DNA of 64,000 nucleotides from Poa pratensis. Taxonomy: Eukaryota; Streptophyta; Magnoliopsida; Poales; Poaceae. Both the position numbers and the translations under genes were made by a program. Positions 1-12,738 of this stretch are shown here, piece after piece. The notes below the pieces were generated by a model that saw nothing but the letters and a program-made list of their open reading frames with translations, was not told the DNA's origin and searched no databases. Each line of letters opens with the position of its first letter. Within the stretch, counting starts at the first letter, position 1. The stretch spans positions 17,461,833 through 17,525,832 of the forward strand of contig CAMZMU010000096.1 of NCBI GenBank assembly GCA_947311845.1. The letters run 5' to 3'.

Positions 1-317
1 ACCTAATCGGATGCGAACTCTCAAGACCCAGCCTCCTATATAAAGGATGGGAGGGCCGCCGATCTAGGTTACGCAATACTCATACCACCAAAACCCTAGC
101 TAGATTGACATCACGCCGGGACGCCATTGTAGCTCCTTTGTACACCTCATACATTAATAACCAGACAAACAGAAAGTAGGGTGTTACCATCCGGAGGCCT
201 GAACCTGGGTAAATCCTTACTTGTCAGCCGACAATACTACCAGCGCTGCCAAATTTCTCCCCCTAATCTCAACCCTAGGTACCGAACCATGGGATTTGCC
301 GTGCTACCCCCACGTCA
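1..317 (+). repeat. E1 5' LTR (3' portion)
   Basis: Aligns from base 1 with 60651-60966 and ends ...CACGTCA at 317, followed by the primer-binding site. The missing left part corresponds to 60471-60650. A TATA box lies at 37-44. By-eye differences from the 3' LTR are about 6-7% plus one indel. Confidence 0.9.
37..44 (+). promoter_or_regulatory. TATA box of E1 5' LTR
   Basis: TATATAAA followed by a G/C-rich stretch. The same motif is at 60687-60694 in the 3' LTR. It is the likely Pol II promoter of the element. Confidence 0.6.
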
Positions 318-319
318 AT

Positions 320-337
320 TAGCGCCGTCTGTGGGAA
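320..337 (+). other. E1 primer-binding site
   Basis: TAGCGCCGTCTGTGGGAA begins two bases after the LTR end. (T)GGCGCC(G/C)NCNGTGGG is the usual PBS form of plant Tat elements; elements A and B have close variants at the same position. The first bases have drifted from TGG to TAG. Confidence 0.75.
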
Positions 338-2998
338 AGACTAGCGCTGGATCCACGGTTTCGCCGGCTTCATCTTCATCGACACCCGACTCGCCGGCAA
401 TCAACAAGCTGATCCACTTCGGCCCCTTCGAGTTCAACCCGCACTCGCCGCCTTTCCGCCCGGTGTTCGCGGACCTCCACTCAGGTGCAAATCTGACTTT
501 TGGTAACATGCATTATCATGTCAATCAGTGGGGGGGGGGGGGGGGGGGGCGTTCAACATGACGAGCCCGCTTCAACTCGCGATGGTGGCGCCTTCATCAA
601 CTGCGGCGATCGCACCCGTGCCTCCATCGACCGCGGTGATCGCACCCACGTCTCCATCGACTGCATCTTCACCAACTGCGTCGGCGACTCCTTCATCGAC
701 TACATCTCCATCGATCGCGCCATCATCACCGGTGCCTTCGTCGTCATGCCTTCGCCACCCGCGTCTCCATCGACCGCGAATTTCGCGCCTTCTCGGGCTG
801 CGGAAGTCGCGTCTTCATCGACTGGCACACCAAGCTCGGCATCAACACCCCTCGACTCGTTAATCGAGGCCGAGGAAGAAATCGAGTCCGCCTACCGTGA
901 TGGCGGGGACAAGCCTCGCGCACTGGTCGACAGCTACCTCGACTCCGACAACTGCAGCAACGGCGGCGGAAGCCAAATCTCGCGCACCATCCCCTTTCAA
1001 ATCTGCGTGGTGGTCCAGAAAGAGAACGACGGGAGAGATCCGAAGCATCCGCAACCGCCACCGCCCGCAACAATGCGCCAACCTACCCAATGACTGTGAC
1101 TATGCCGGACGGGAAGACAACGATTGTCGTCACCGAGGAGATGGCGGCCAAAGCAACAAAGGCCATCCAAGAGTGCATCATGATGCCCGAGGGGTCGACC
1201 CGTGAGGAGATCGCGACACATCAATACCTCCTCTGGCAGGAGATCCTTCGACTGAAGAACTACCAAGCAACGCTCGATGAGCGCAGGAGACAAGCCGGCG
1301 TGTTGAGTGCGCGAAGGGCCGCGCAATCAGTCCAATCCTCGGGACGGACTGACCCGAACCGCCGCTCCAGATTACACCGCGTACCAGAAAGCGACAGAGC
1401 GGCCCTAACCCACAACTTGAACATCTTATTCATGACGCACGACAAGGAAGGGATCCCTATCCCCAAAACAGCTACAGGGGCTCTGCTCTCGGTGGCCACG
1501 TACCTGAGGGCAACGCAGCCTCGATCCTAATGCAGCCCTGCACCATCAACAGATAAAATCGCTCAACCTAGCGAGCGCAGCTTTGATCCCAGAAGCCGAG
1601 GTGGCCGCGGGAGACCCACCACCGAAGGAAGCAGAGCCCGCCGCGTGGCCAGCCCGAGGCGAGAACTGTGGAGTCGCGACAATCGCGACCGCGACGTAAC
1701 AACCCACGAAGATAGGGACCGCCGGCGCCGCGACGAACACCGTTCCGGACGGGATCGTGGGCAACCAAGCACTCGCCACCTTAGGGAAGGCGAAGACGCA
1801 CGAAACGTCATCGTTCAACGCAAAGTCGATCGGAATCGAACAAAAAGAGCTACTCGCTCCCCTAGCAGTGAATCATACTCCGACGGCGACTACGAGCCTT
1901 GCGGGGCTTTATGCTTCACTTGCCGCGTCCGCGAGACCAGAATGCCCAAATGGTTCAGACTAACATCTGAGACACCCAAATTCGACGGCCTACAAGAACC
2001 ATCAGCCTGGCTAGAGGACTACATGATAGCAGTCTCCTGCCAACGAGGCACCACGACAACAGCGATGCAATACATACAACTCATGCTTTTGGGTTCGGCT
2101 CGCGACTGGCTCAAGAGTCTACCCAAAAGCTCGTACGACTCGTGGGATCACTTCCAGGAGGATTATGTCAAGAACTTCCTCGGAACATATAAGCGACCAG
2201 CCACATTCTAAGAACTACGAGCCTGCAAGCAACGATCGAATGAGTCGTTGCGGGTATATATCCGGCGATGGACCCTCATGCGCAACTCTGCGGGCGTAAT
2301 CTCGGAAGATAGAGCAATCAATGCTTTCACCCGCGCGTCATAAGGTGAGACCTCAGAGAAGCACTCGGGCATTAAAAGCCAACATCCATCGCCCAACTCA
2401 TGAAGATAGCCAAGGAGTGGGCAGACGGCGAAGATTCAGAGCGAGACGAGCATCACGGATCATCAAACGGCAAAAACGACAACGGTAACTGGGGTCGCAA
2501 AGACTGCCGCGACAACGATAGGAGGCGCAAGCGCAAGTCTCGCCACTATGATGATGCAGACAGCGTCGAACTGGTGGCGGCTGGGTACGTCGACGCACAC
2601 GATGAGCGAGGTCGCAGCGGAAACCGTCAGGACGACCGCGGCCGTGACTTTGGGCAGCGTAACGACGGGTACCGCAAGCGAGAGTAGCGAAAACCCGTGA
2701 CGACGCGCAAGCACTACGCACACCCGCAGAAGAAATAGAAGAGGTATGCAGATTCCACATGTTCAAGGGTGAGGACGGAAAACTTCACCCTAGCCACCTG
2801 CTGAAAGATTGCAGAAAATTCACAATGCTGGCGAGTGAGTACTCGAAGTGCCTGCAAACGGCTCCTGGTGCAGTCGCAAATGGAGCTCCTCCTCCACCCG
2901 CAGTACCAGCCGGGCAAATGGCGGGTGCGATACATTAACAGGCACACATAGAGGCCCCCGAAGCGGCGGCAGATCAATACCCCCAACCTCGAGGGCAA
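336..2998 (+). pseudogene. gag: E1 gag (broken)
   Basis: Encodes the capsid/nucleocapsid polyprotein that packages the element RNA. Readable pieces lie in different frames: an Ala/Ser/Thr-rich leader (500-1090), a helical segment (1090-1530), an Arg/Asp-rich stretch, then the retrotransposon gag domain around 1930-2330 with motifs such as WLEDYMIAV, GSARDWLKSLP and FQEDYVKNFLGTYKRP. A charged tail and a degenerate zinc-finger-like segment (CRFHMFKGEDG...LLKDCRKF) follow near 2750-2820. Frameshifts and stops separate the pieces, and a 20-base G run (530-549) disrupts the leader. It cannot make an intact Gag. Confidence 0.8.
530..549 (+). repeat. Poly-G run of 20 bases
   Basis: Uninterrupted G homopolymer inside the E1 gag leader. 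It is probably a slippage or sequencing-prone tract and marks one of the gag frame breaks. Confidence 0.9.
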
Positions 2999-3925
2999 AT
3001 GAACATGATACAAAAGGGACGCCCCTCCAACAGGCTACAGAAGTTGCTCACTCAACAAGTCCATATGGCCACCATGTCACCCCCTGTCGTGCCCGAGTAC
3101 TTGAACGGTTCCGAGACTAGCATCACACTCTCCCGCGAGGATCACCCGCCTGCCGTGGTTCGTCCAGGGCACGCCGCTTTGGTACTCGACGCCCTGATTG
3201 GTGGGTTTGCCATGTCGAAGGTCTTCATGGACGGAGGAAGCGGAATCAATATCTTATTCGCTGACACACTACGCAAAATGAACCACTCGGTGGAAAATCT
3301 GGCAAAATCAGAGAACACCTTCCACGACATCGTTCCGGGCAAGGCAGTCTACCCGCTAGGCACAATACTACTCGAAGTCATCTTCGGCGAGCCAGGAAAC
3401 TTCAGGAAGGAGAAGATTGATTTCGAAGTTGTCAACTGGAAATCACAGTACCACGCCATCCTTGGGCGCCCGACATTTTCTCGATTCATGGTGGTCCCGC
3501 AGTACGCCTATCTCAAGTTGAAGATGCCTGGACCCAATGGTATTATCACCGTAAACGGCAACTTCCAGCGCTCTGATAGCTGCGACAGAGAGTTCAGCAA
3601 GATCTCCGAGATGTTTGGTATGCAAGAGCAACTCGCAGAACTTTCCCTCGACAACGATCACACTCTTTTTCCGAGGCCAAGAAATCGGCACCCGACGCTG
3701 CCTTCAACGCAACAAACGACACCAAGTCGCACCAAGTGTACCCGAGGGACTCATCCAAGACGGTCAACGTGTCATCAAGCTTATCTTCCGCATAGGAAGG
3801 CACGCTCGTCGAATTCCTCCGTGAGAATTGGGAAATTTTTGCCTGGTGTCCAGCCGACATGCCAGGCATACCCAGGGAATTCGCCGAGCACTCTCTCCAA
3901 CTATTTCCAGATGCCAGACCAGTGA
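2999..3925 (+). pseudogene. E1 protease region
   Basis: Open for 308 codons. The aspartic protease core VFMDGGSGINILF has its catalytic Asp at residue 78 (base 3230). It is followed by the family block FEVVNWKSQYHAILGRPTFSRFM and the conserved KMPGPNGIITVNG segment near 3520-3560. The last third drifts out of frame before RT begins. The protease cleaves the Gag-Pol polyprotein. The core is intact but it sits in a polyprotein broken on both sides. Confidence 0.8.
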
Positions 3926-4970
3926 AGCAAACAATGCGTCGTTTCTCCGAACCGAAACGTGCAGCCATAGGACCGGAAGTCGATAGATTGCTCGACGCCA
4001 AGTTCATCCGCGAAATCAAGAAGTCGGACTGGGTCGCTAACCCCGTCCTCGTACCAAAAAAGCACACAGAAATCCTTCGCATGTGCGTCGATTTCACAAC
4101 TCTCAACAAGTGTTGCCCCAAAGACCACTTTCCGCTGCCACGCATCGACCATATCGTCGACTCGACCACGGGTTGCGAGCGCTTGTCCTTCCTGGATGCC
4201 TACTCAGGCTACAACCAGATAAGGATGAGGGCGGAAGACGAGGACAAAACAACTTTCATCACGCCATACGGCGTCTAGTGCTACACAACCATGCCCTTCG
4301 GGCTCAAGAACGCGGGTGCCACGTACCAGCGCATGATGCAGTGCTGCCTCAAGGAGCAAATCGGATGCAATGTCCAAGTCTATGTCGACGACATAGTCAT
4401 CAAGTCCAAAAAAGAGGACACACTCCTCGACGACCTTCATGAAACATTCGCCAACCTCAATCGCTACACGATCAAGCTCAACCCTAAGAAGTGCGTCTTC
4501 GGCGTGCCAGCCGACAACTTCTGGGGTACCTCGTCTCAGCTCGAGGCATCTAAGCGGACTCGGAGAAGATCCAAGCCATCCTGACCATGGAGCAGCCGAC
4601 CAAGGTTCGGGAGGTCCAGAGGCTAGCCGGTCGGGTCGCAGCACTCAGTCGTTTCATCAGCAAGCTCGGCGAAAAAGGACTCCCATTTTAACAGCTGATG
4701 AAGAAGTCGGACAAATTCGAGTGGACAACAGAAGCTCAAGCAGCCTTCGTCGACCTCAAGCGCGTACTGACGAGCCCTCCAGTCTTAGTCGCGCCTCGAG
4801 AGCGCGAGCCGCTGTACCTGTACGTCTCCGCCACCAACCGGGTGGTCACTACCGTGCTTGTTGTCGAGCGCACGGAAGAGGGACACGCTCATGGTGTACA
4901 GAGACCCATATACTACCTTAGAGAGGTTCTATCCATACAAAGCAGCGGTACCCGCATTATCAGAAGCTAG
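3830..4970 (+). pseudogene. E1 reverse transcriptase and first RNase H
   Basis: The RT domain starts with the AEHSLQLFPDARPVKQ-type linker (about 3886), continues through RMCVDFTTLNKCCPKDHFPLPRID (4078-4150) and SFLDAYSGYNQI (4190), and has an intact catalytic YVDD at 4381-4392. A TAG stop at 4276-4278 replaces the residue before CYTTMPFG. A frameshift near 4525 and a TAA at 4689-4691 break the connection and RNase H parts (WTTEAQAAFVDLKRVLTSPPVLVAP at about 4720-4795). Function if intact: copying element RNA into cDNA. Confidence 0.85.
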
Positions 4971-5096
4971 ACTACACCGTGTTCATGACATCGCGTAAGG
5001 CCGCCCACTACTTCGCTGAGCACCCAATAACTGTGGTAAGCGCCGCAGGGCTAAGCGACATCCTCACCAACCCGACACAACAGGAAGAGTCGCCAA

Positions 5097-5704
5097 GTGG
5101 GTCATCGAGCTTGGACCTCGAGACCTCACGTACAAACATCCGTCAGCAATCAAGCACGAGTCCTCCCCGACTTCACCACCGAATGGATCGAGGCTCAGCT
5201 ACCGGGAGTCCCGGACGTGTCCAACTCTTGGACCATGTACTCCGATGGCTCGAAGAAGAACGAGGGTGCATGCGCAGGTGTCATCCTTGCATTGCCAAAG
5301 GGGGACAAGCTTCGCTATGTGTTGCAGATGCATTTTCCAAGACCCTCCAACAATGAGGCAGAGTACGAAACACTACTACATGGCATGCAGATGGCCAAAG
5401 CTTGTGGGTGCACTCTACTCATGATCTACGGCGACTCAAACCTCGTTGTGCAGCAAACAATGAAGGACTGCGACGCTACAACAAAAACATGATCTCATAT
5501 CGCGAGCTGTACAATATCATGGAGGGCAACTTCGACGGTTGCAAGCTACGTCACATTGGGCTTGCCAGCAATGAAGAAGCAGACATGCTAGCCAACCTGA
5601 CTCTACTAGGGCACCAGTTCCACCTGGCATCTTCCTCGAGTGCATTGAGCATCGATCGATCAAGACCAAGCACGCAGCAGCATCCTCGGAGCCGATCGCC
5701 GTAG
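5097..5704 (+). pseudogene. E1 archaeal-type second RNase H (aRH)
   Basis: WTMYSDGSKKNEGACAGV (about 5229-5282), NNEAEYETLLHGMQMAK (5350-5400) and YGDSNLVVQQ (5428-5460) give the D-E-D pattern of the additional RNase H typical of Tat elements. The frame changes at about 5490; the DMLAN tail follows near 5582. The extra domain is the best clade marker here. It is broken. Confidence 0.8.
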
Positions 5705-5759
5705 AAGCGGCCAGAGACCCCCCTTCACCCACCACAGAGGATCAGCCAGTCGAGGTTCT

Positions 5760-6541
5760 CCTTATCGAACCGACCTGGACACATCCCTTCCTCGCATACA
5801 TGTTGCGCAACAAGCTGCCGGAGGACGCAACAGAAGCACGGCGTGTCTCTCGACGCGCCAAGGCATATACAATCATCAAGGGCGAGCTATACAAACGCAG
5901 CATATCAGGGATCCTCCAGAGGTGCATCGCATTCGAAGATGGCAAAGCCATCCTACGTGACATCCACGCAGGAACTTGTGGACACCATGCAAGCAGTCGA
6001 GCACTCGTGGCCAAGGCTTTTCGCGCAGGGTTCTGCTGGCCCACCACGCTCAAGGATGCAGAGGACATTGTGAAAAAATGCATCGGCTACCAGAAATTCG
6101 CCACTAAGCCACATGCACCAGCATCCGAACTGAAAACAATCCCGCTGGCCCTTTGCTCAGTGGGGACTCGATATGGTTGGGCCACTCAAGAAATCCTCGC
6201 GTGGAGGACACACCCACCTCTTAGTGGCGGTTGACAAGTTTACCAAGTGGATCGAAGCGGTCCCCATCACAAATTTGACTGCCACGCGGCGGTAAACTTC
6301 TTCAAGTCAATCATCTACCGCTTCGGGGTCCCTCATAGAATCATCACCGACAACGGCACAAACTTCACGGCGGATGAGTTCCGTGACTTCTGCAAAGACC
6401 AAGGTATTAAGCTCAACTACGCGTCCGTAGCGCACCCGCAATCCAATGGTCAGGTGGAAAAGGCCAATGGGCTTGTGTGCAGTGGGCTCAAGAAGCAGCT
6501 ATTGGTGCCACTCAAGCGGGCTGCAGGAGCCTGGGTGGAAG
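5760..6541 (+). pseudogene. E1 integrase, truncated by the copia insertion and deletion
   Basis: The zinc-binding part is visible (GTCGHHASSRALVAKAF at about 5974, KKCIGYQKF near 6075, with the first Cys of the CXXC kept and the second changed). The DDE core has DMVG near 6170, ITDNGTNF near 6345 and QSNGQVEKANG near 6440-6470 (the E). A frameshift lies around 6150. The coding sequence stops at GAWVE where the copia LTR begins at 6542. The rest of the integrase C-terminus is not found on the far side (18201 onward), so it was deleted. Confidence 0.85.
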
Positions 6542-8167
6542 TGTTGGATGTATGCCCAAAAGGCAATGTATTTATACATCTGATTCATTAATTATGATTT
6601 GTATTCTCTATGCTATAACTGCTGTGATTTCTGAATACGTGAGTTAGAGGAAAGCTCACTCGCACGTGTAGAGAATATGAACATGTAAAATATACCCTAG
6701 TTCTTTTACGGACTAATTTGTTGATTGCTAGATGACACTGCTTTCCTAGTCATGGACATTGTTTATGTCAGCATCAATGAGTGGCATATTATTGGATAAT
6801 AATATGGCTGGGTAAACCCAAGTTCTGGTATGCTAAGAGATTCCGTTAAAATGCCTTTTTGTCCTTAGCTTTATCACATTAAGGTTATTATATAACATGT
6901 CCTGTAACCGTGAGGTTATTAGGGTTATGCATACTGGAAGAGTTACTTTGGTACTGTCAACACCATGGCCGTAACTGGGTAGTAAAACGGCAGTCACTGG
7001 GTGACTTCAAGGTGTGTGTATATCCTAATGTTCTGAGATAGGAAATTACTCCTCGGTGATTAGAGAGATACGCCCTGGGCCCTCTCGGTATTATAAGGTA
7101 TCCAATATGTTCTGCAGACAATGCAGGGTGAAGCTACACCATGTGGGATATCATAATACAGAAATTAGTAAAGGGAACTTAACGGTTAACGAGATAGACA
7201 AAGATGTAATGAATCAATGATTGATTCATGGTATCATGCACAGATCTATACCTCGGGTGAAGTTTTGGTATCGCGAGTAATGAGAATGATATATTAAATA
7301 GCCAGCAGGTTCAACAGAGTGTCTTCGCATAACGGTAGCAGTTATTCAGGTCGTCCACGGACCTGACCCTGGCCGGTGATTGGATATCCAATTATAGCTA
7401 CACGTTATCGAACCTGTAGGGTGGACACGCTTAGACTAGGATTGGTTAGTTGTGTATTATGGTTGGTCTGGAACATGGAGAGAGTATCACCGGCATAGTA
7501 TCTGCGTGATAGATATGGTTTTATCGGAGATATTATATTGTGATAGAAGCTGCTATCACAGTCGGATTTATTCCGAGGGTTTATAAAGGATGGAAATATT
7601 TATCCAGGAATATTGCCGGCGGACACTAGGTGTCCCGGATCATGTAAAAGTATTTTATATGATAAGTAATTAATTTCGGGAATTTTCTGTAAAAGGAAAA
7701 TGTTTATTTGGAATTAATTAGACAAAAGAATTAATTGATTAATTTATTAATTAATTAAATATTGGAAAAATATAAATAAAATTGGATCCCACCATGGGGC
7801 TACCAAGATGGGCCCTAGGGCCCACCAAGGTAGCCGCACCACCTAGTGGTGGTGGTGGGCCAAGGCGCCATGGGGGGAGGCTCCCCCCAGCCGAAACCCT
7901 AGTGGGCCTTGTGGCCCATGTGGGGAAGGCGGTGGCAGCCAAGGACGGCCAGCGTAGGTGGGCCCCACCCGCCTAGGTCGGTGCGACCCAGGGTGGGCCC
8001 TATCCGGCGACGGCGGCGGTAGAGGCGGTGGGAGAGGGGAGTTGGAGTCCCACTCCAACTCCTCCTCCCAAACCGAATTGGGCATGGGGGCTTTCCCCTT
8101 GCCCAAACCGAGTTGGACTAGGGTTAAGCTTTTCCCTTGCCCAAGTCCCTCCACCCCTTGGGCCATC

Positions 8168-8174
8168 TATATAA
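8168..8174 (+). promoter_or_regulatory. TATA box of copia 5' LTR
   Basis: TATATAA in CCATCTATATAAACC, about 530 bases before the LTR end. It is a plausible LTR promoter. The matching part of the 3' LTR is deleted. Confidence 0.55.
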
Positions 8175-8286
8175 ACCTCACCCCCTCCTATTTGGAGGAC
8201 ACACAATTAGCTCTCAAGTTTAGATCCCTTCTAGGTTGATTAGAGGAACCTCTGATTAGAGACAATATATCCGATTAGACTAGATC

Positions 8287-8289
<3 letters not shown>

Positions 8290-8317
<28 letters not shown>
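8290..8317 (+). repeat. (CT)n microsatellite
   Basis: About 14 CT units inside the copia 5' LTR, downstream of the TATA box. Confidence 0.9.
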
Positions 8318-8318
<1 letters not shown>

Positions 8319-8702
8319 TGTGTTGAGATCTCCACCTTTATATACACAAGTAGTGCTTCAAGCTTGGACGGCGAAGCCCTGCTGAACCTTTCCCGGCGTA
8401 CACGTGCAAGCTCTCGGAGGGGTGATCCGTCGATCTTGACGGTTGACCCTCACGCTGTTGGATCAAGGTGACAAGGCGAGGAGAAGGAGGCGCCGGAATA
8501 TCTCTACCAGGCTTGGTTGAGAGAGATGGCAACAAGCTACATCAACTACGTCATCAACACTTCTTCCGCAACTTCGGTCTTGGTAACGTATTCTATCTAG
8601 ATCTTTGGATCTTCGTATTCGCATGTATCTTCATAGTAGATTTTGGCAGTTGTTGCGTAGCTATACGGAAAATTTTAATTTACCATACACGCAACCCAAT
8701 AG

Positions 8703-8714
8703 TGGTATCAGAGC
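8703..8714 (+). other. Copia primer-binding site
   Basis: TGGTATCAGAGC is complementary to the 3' end of plant initiator tRNA-Met. It lies four bases after the LTR end. The stretch 8715-9959 is an untranslated leader with no recognisable coding sequence. Confidence 0.9.
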
Positions 8715-9959
8715 GATCTATGCGTAGATACATGATTTGATCTAGAGCACTTGGTGTGCGGGCACCGCATAAGTTTGTGCGGGTATGTTATTGAAGTCTA
8801 TTTCTTCTAACATTCAGTTTATTTATGTTTGCTTCCCAATATGCGGTCTCGTCTTGTTTCCAGCGGCATAGTAAGATTTCGGTCTTCTGGCAATCCGCGG
8901 ACCTTCCGGCTGCTCCTAGTATGCCCGTCGGTGCCAACGTAGTGCTTCAGTAGCTTCGAGTCTTATTATAGTTGGCCTCGTTGACTTGATTACGGAAAGG
9001 GCATGTGGACTAGGTCCACACGGGGTCACGCGCACATGTGATCGTTTAGATGGGGAGGGTCGTAGTATTTCCCCGCAATGTCAATCTAGCAGCATGAATG
9101 AACATGCTTCGTGAGGGCCGTAGTATTTCCGGTTTGTCCCGTTGATCCTACAGCCACGCTAAAATATGCAAACAAACGTTAGAGGTGTCTAACTCTGTTT
9201 TGCAGGACATGTGATATGGTATAGTCTCGAAATTATTTTTGTTGACTAACCTTTTATTTTGATGGCCGGCGTGCCGCTCGTTCTTGTTCGTCAAGCTATG
9301 GTGATAGTGGAGGATAGGAGAAGGCATGCAAATGTCGTGAACCTTGACATGGCCACACCGGTGGAGGCGCCACCGGAAGATGGAGGAAGAAGACTATACT
9401 ACATCACGAAGTGTTATTTACTTGTGCATGTTTTATATCTGTTTTCTTGCTCTTCCCTTGATTACTCAGTAGTGTGATTATTAGGGAGATTCCTCGGTAG
9501 CTGCAGAGATTAATTACTTCAGCTAAAATTGAAAATATGAAGGAGTTCGTGCTCTTCCAACACGTAGCAGCGTCAAACCGGATGCTTGTCACCGTGCGCC
9601 ATGTATCCATGAGTAATGTGTGCCAAGGGTTCGGGAGGCGTGTAGTGTACCGTACCTACAGCAAAAGCGGTTGGTTGTCTTGACGTTCGAGCATAACTAG
9701 TTATGAGCTCGGAGCACACACATCGAAAGATGAAGCGAAAGTCATGGTAGGAAGTGATTGGTCTGTTGACCTACCCGTTGTAAGCTACGTTCAATGGCAT
9801 GTATCCATCTATTGATCGTATGTTGAGCGTGGATTTCGTATACACTAATTTGATCATGAGGAATATCAATTTTAGTGGGAGCATTTTAATTTAGTTTTAA
9901 ATATTAATGCTAGATAATAATTATGAACATGTCTAAGTGAACTTAATTGTTGTAGATCA

Positions 9960-10902
9960 ATGGCTAAGATAGCACCCTCGTTTAGCCTTGGACCACTGAT
10001 TGAAAAGAAGCCCGTGACTGCGAATGGGAGCAATTATGCTGATTGGGTTCGCGCCCTAAGGATTGTTCTGAGGAACGTGAAGAGCGAGTGCATTCTCGAT
10101 GGCCCTCTTCCCGAGGCGCCGGCTGACAATGCGTCAGAAGCTGAAACAGATACGTACACCTTGAAGAGTGATACGGCGATTTCTGTTCAGTGTCTCATGT
10201 TGACATGTATGGAACCTGAGTTGCAGAAGAAGTTTGACCAAACTCCTGCATACGACATGATTGTCGCACTCAAGGCCATGTACCAGACTCAGGCTAAGAC
10301 TGGCGTTATGAGATAACAAAGGCACTTTGGTCATGTCATGGCAGAAGGAGGCTCTGTGAGCGAGCATGTAATCAAGATGTTTGGTTATGGTACTAGGCTC
10401 GAGGCTCTGGGATTTCCTATTCCAGCCGAGCTAAGTATAGATTTGGTGTTGGCCCCTCCCACCGTCTTACAGCGGTTTCATCATGAATTACAACATGAAT
10501 GGGTTGGAGAAGACACCAAATGAGTTGCTTGCAATGCTGAAAACTGTTGAACCTAGTGTGAAGAGGGAAAACAATCAAGTCATGATGGTTACCCAAACCG
10601 CACAGTTCAAGAAGAAGAGAACCAAGAAGTCTAAAAATGCTAAGGCATTGGTGAAGACTGTGACCTCGGCTCAAGAGGAATCCGAGTGTTTCTTTTGCAA
10701 GAAAAAGGGACACTGGAAGAGGAACTGCAATAAATTCCTGCTACAGAAGAAGAAGTATTCTAAAGGCAAGAAAGGTATAAGAGTTATACTTGCAATGATA
10801 TTTGTCAATCTTACTAGTAACTCTGGAGTATCAATTGCTAATTATTTTATGCACTTGATATGGGAGATGCGGGAAGTAAGGTGGCGGAAGAGTAGAGGTT
10901 GA
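9960..10902 (+). pseudogene. gag: Copia gag with CCHC zinc knuckle (broken)
   Basis: Begins ATG at 9960, just after the leader. The first 118 codons carry the copia gag signature (NGSNYADWVRALRIVLRN, ILDGPLP, MYQTQ) and end in a TAA. The domain continues in other frames through GGSVSEHVIKMFGYG and NYNMNGLEKTPNELLAMLKT. The zinc knuckle CFFCKKKGHWKRNC (10687-10728) fits CX2CX4HX4C and would bind element RNA. At least two frame breaks make it non-functional. Protease-like sequence after 10800 is too decayed to call. Confidence 0.82.
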
Positions 10903-12738
10903 GGATGTGTGTCAAGCTCGGCGCATGGAATTTCATCCACAAGATGAAGACACCTTCAAATTTACTTTTTAGTTTTAGTTTGAAAGATTTGTGGGTTTCG
11001 GCCCAAGCTATTGTAATAAGGTCGCATTCATGGCGATGGAAATACTCTTGTGAATTTGTGGGATTTCATATCCTGTTTATCGAAGAATATTTTGGATCAA
11101 TCCCTTCGTGGATGATCAAGTTACAAATCTTTTAAGTTATGGAAATATCATTTGTTCTGAAATATTGTTGTGATTATGTTGACACCACCTTCGAGTGGCA
11201 CTATCATCTGAAATGCATCATATGCATGTTGGAAGGAAATTTGAGATATTGTTATGTGAAATAAGTGAAAGGCTTGATGAACTACATGATTCTTAGGAGT
11301 CATAAATTCATTAAGTGTTCAGGCACATAGTGAAGTCAATAAAAGGTTGAGTTGAAGGATTGTCAATGATTTTATTGATATCTTGAAACTACACAATTAT
11401 ATTTTAGAAATATTGTCTTAGTAATTTAATGAATAGAAAGTCAATTTCGATTCATGTATTTGATCAAAGTTTTGATTGAATAATTACTAAGATATTTCGT
11501 TTGCAGAATCGTATTCCTAGAAATCCAATTTAGAGTATTTGTTGTTTGTCTAGTTTTAGCACAAAAATAGTCTTTTAAAAGTTCACGTCATCATTTTGAA
11601 AGATAAACATAAAGGGACGTGATAATTTTAGATACTTAGAATTTCTGTAAGGAAGTTCAGTTCTAAGATGGCAAAAGGACTTACGAATATTTATCTTAAA
11701 TAATTGTGTCATAGTTTTGAAAGATAAACATGAAGAGACACAAAGAATTTGGGTTCTAAGTTTTATGAAAGATTAGAACTTGGTCCTAAAGGAGGAAGAT
11801 GAATAAAATTGCTTTGTAGGTTGTTCCAATAAGTTAATTGGAAGTCCTCTTAAAACACCACATAAGTGACAATGTTTTGCCACTAAGATAAATGGATTCT
11901 TGAGGAATTTTATTCTTCTAAAAAATTCAGTGGGAGGATGGCGAATCTTGAAGAGATTATTGAATCTTCGGAAATAGTTATCAGATGTCGTGCAAGCGGA
12001 AGCAATTCCAATTGACAAGTCTTTTAGACTAATACCGAGAGTCATTGCATTTTAAATGCATGACGTCTTGTCAAGAAACATTCACTTAACCAGATTAGGT
12101 GGCATACAAGTTTCTAGGAAACTTAATATGCTATGACAAAGTAATGAAAGGAATGTGCTAGAATAAGATCCCAATAGATAATGACTTAGATGTCATACAT
12201 AAATTAATATCATTGTTGTTAAGTTAAGAAAACTTGATAAGGTTCTTTTTGTTAGACGAAAAGATGATCACCAATTTGGTTGATCAAGAAGGTATTTCAT
12301 GATAATGATTTCGTATAAGATATTGACATAACATATTCCTTTGAAAGGAAAATAGATCGAGGATGTGTACTATGTACAGCTCGAGGGTTTTGTTAATTGA
12401 ATATAAATCTGAATCATAAAAGGAGAAATTTGTCTAGGACAAATAAAACAATGATGTTAAATGAGAAGAAACAAAGTTTTGTTTTAAGAACTTCGAAGCA
12501 AAGAAAGCAGGTCATAGTTTCAAGTAAATCAGTGGGAGCTCATTTGTATTATTCGGTTTTGAAGAATAATATAATATTAGATTGTTTTGTTTTGATACAA
12601 TATATATGTTGTTAAAGGTAGTTAATGACATATATATTTGGAACATCATAATCACACCGTATAAGGAAGTTTCCATATATTGTGTGATGATGTTGCGGAA
12701 ATTTCACTGAGGTGTTTAAGAACATGGGAGAATTAAAA
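10903..12738 (+). other. Decayed copia pol region, left of Helitron
   Basis: A/T-rich, no ORF of useful length, stops in every frame. Short stretches look like worn copia pol (for example an EDVYYVQLEGF-like string near 12359-12392, compare the RT motif of copia elements), but no domain can be assigned. It continues after the Helitron at 15964. Confidence 0.5.

Larger units (their letters stand above)
6542..8698 (+). repeat. Copia 5' LTR (2157 bp)
   Basis: Starts TGTTGG and ends ...GCAACCCA, four bases before the PBS. It contains a TATA box (8168-8174), then a CT microsatellite (8290-8317) in the presumed R/U5 region. About 25 substitutions were counted by eye against 1.3 kb of the other LTR (roughly 98% identity). 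Confidence 0.88.

Noticed and set aside
8703..8714. tRNA-like sequences at the PBS sites (also 24860-24871)
   Set aside because: Only the 12-base complement of a tRNA 3' end. There is no tRNA gene.
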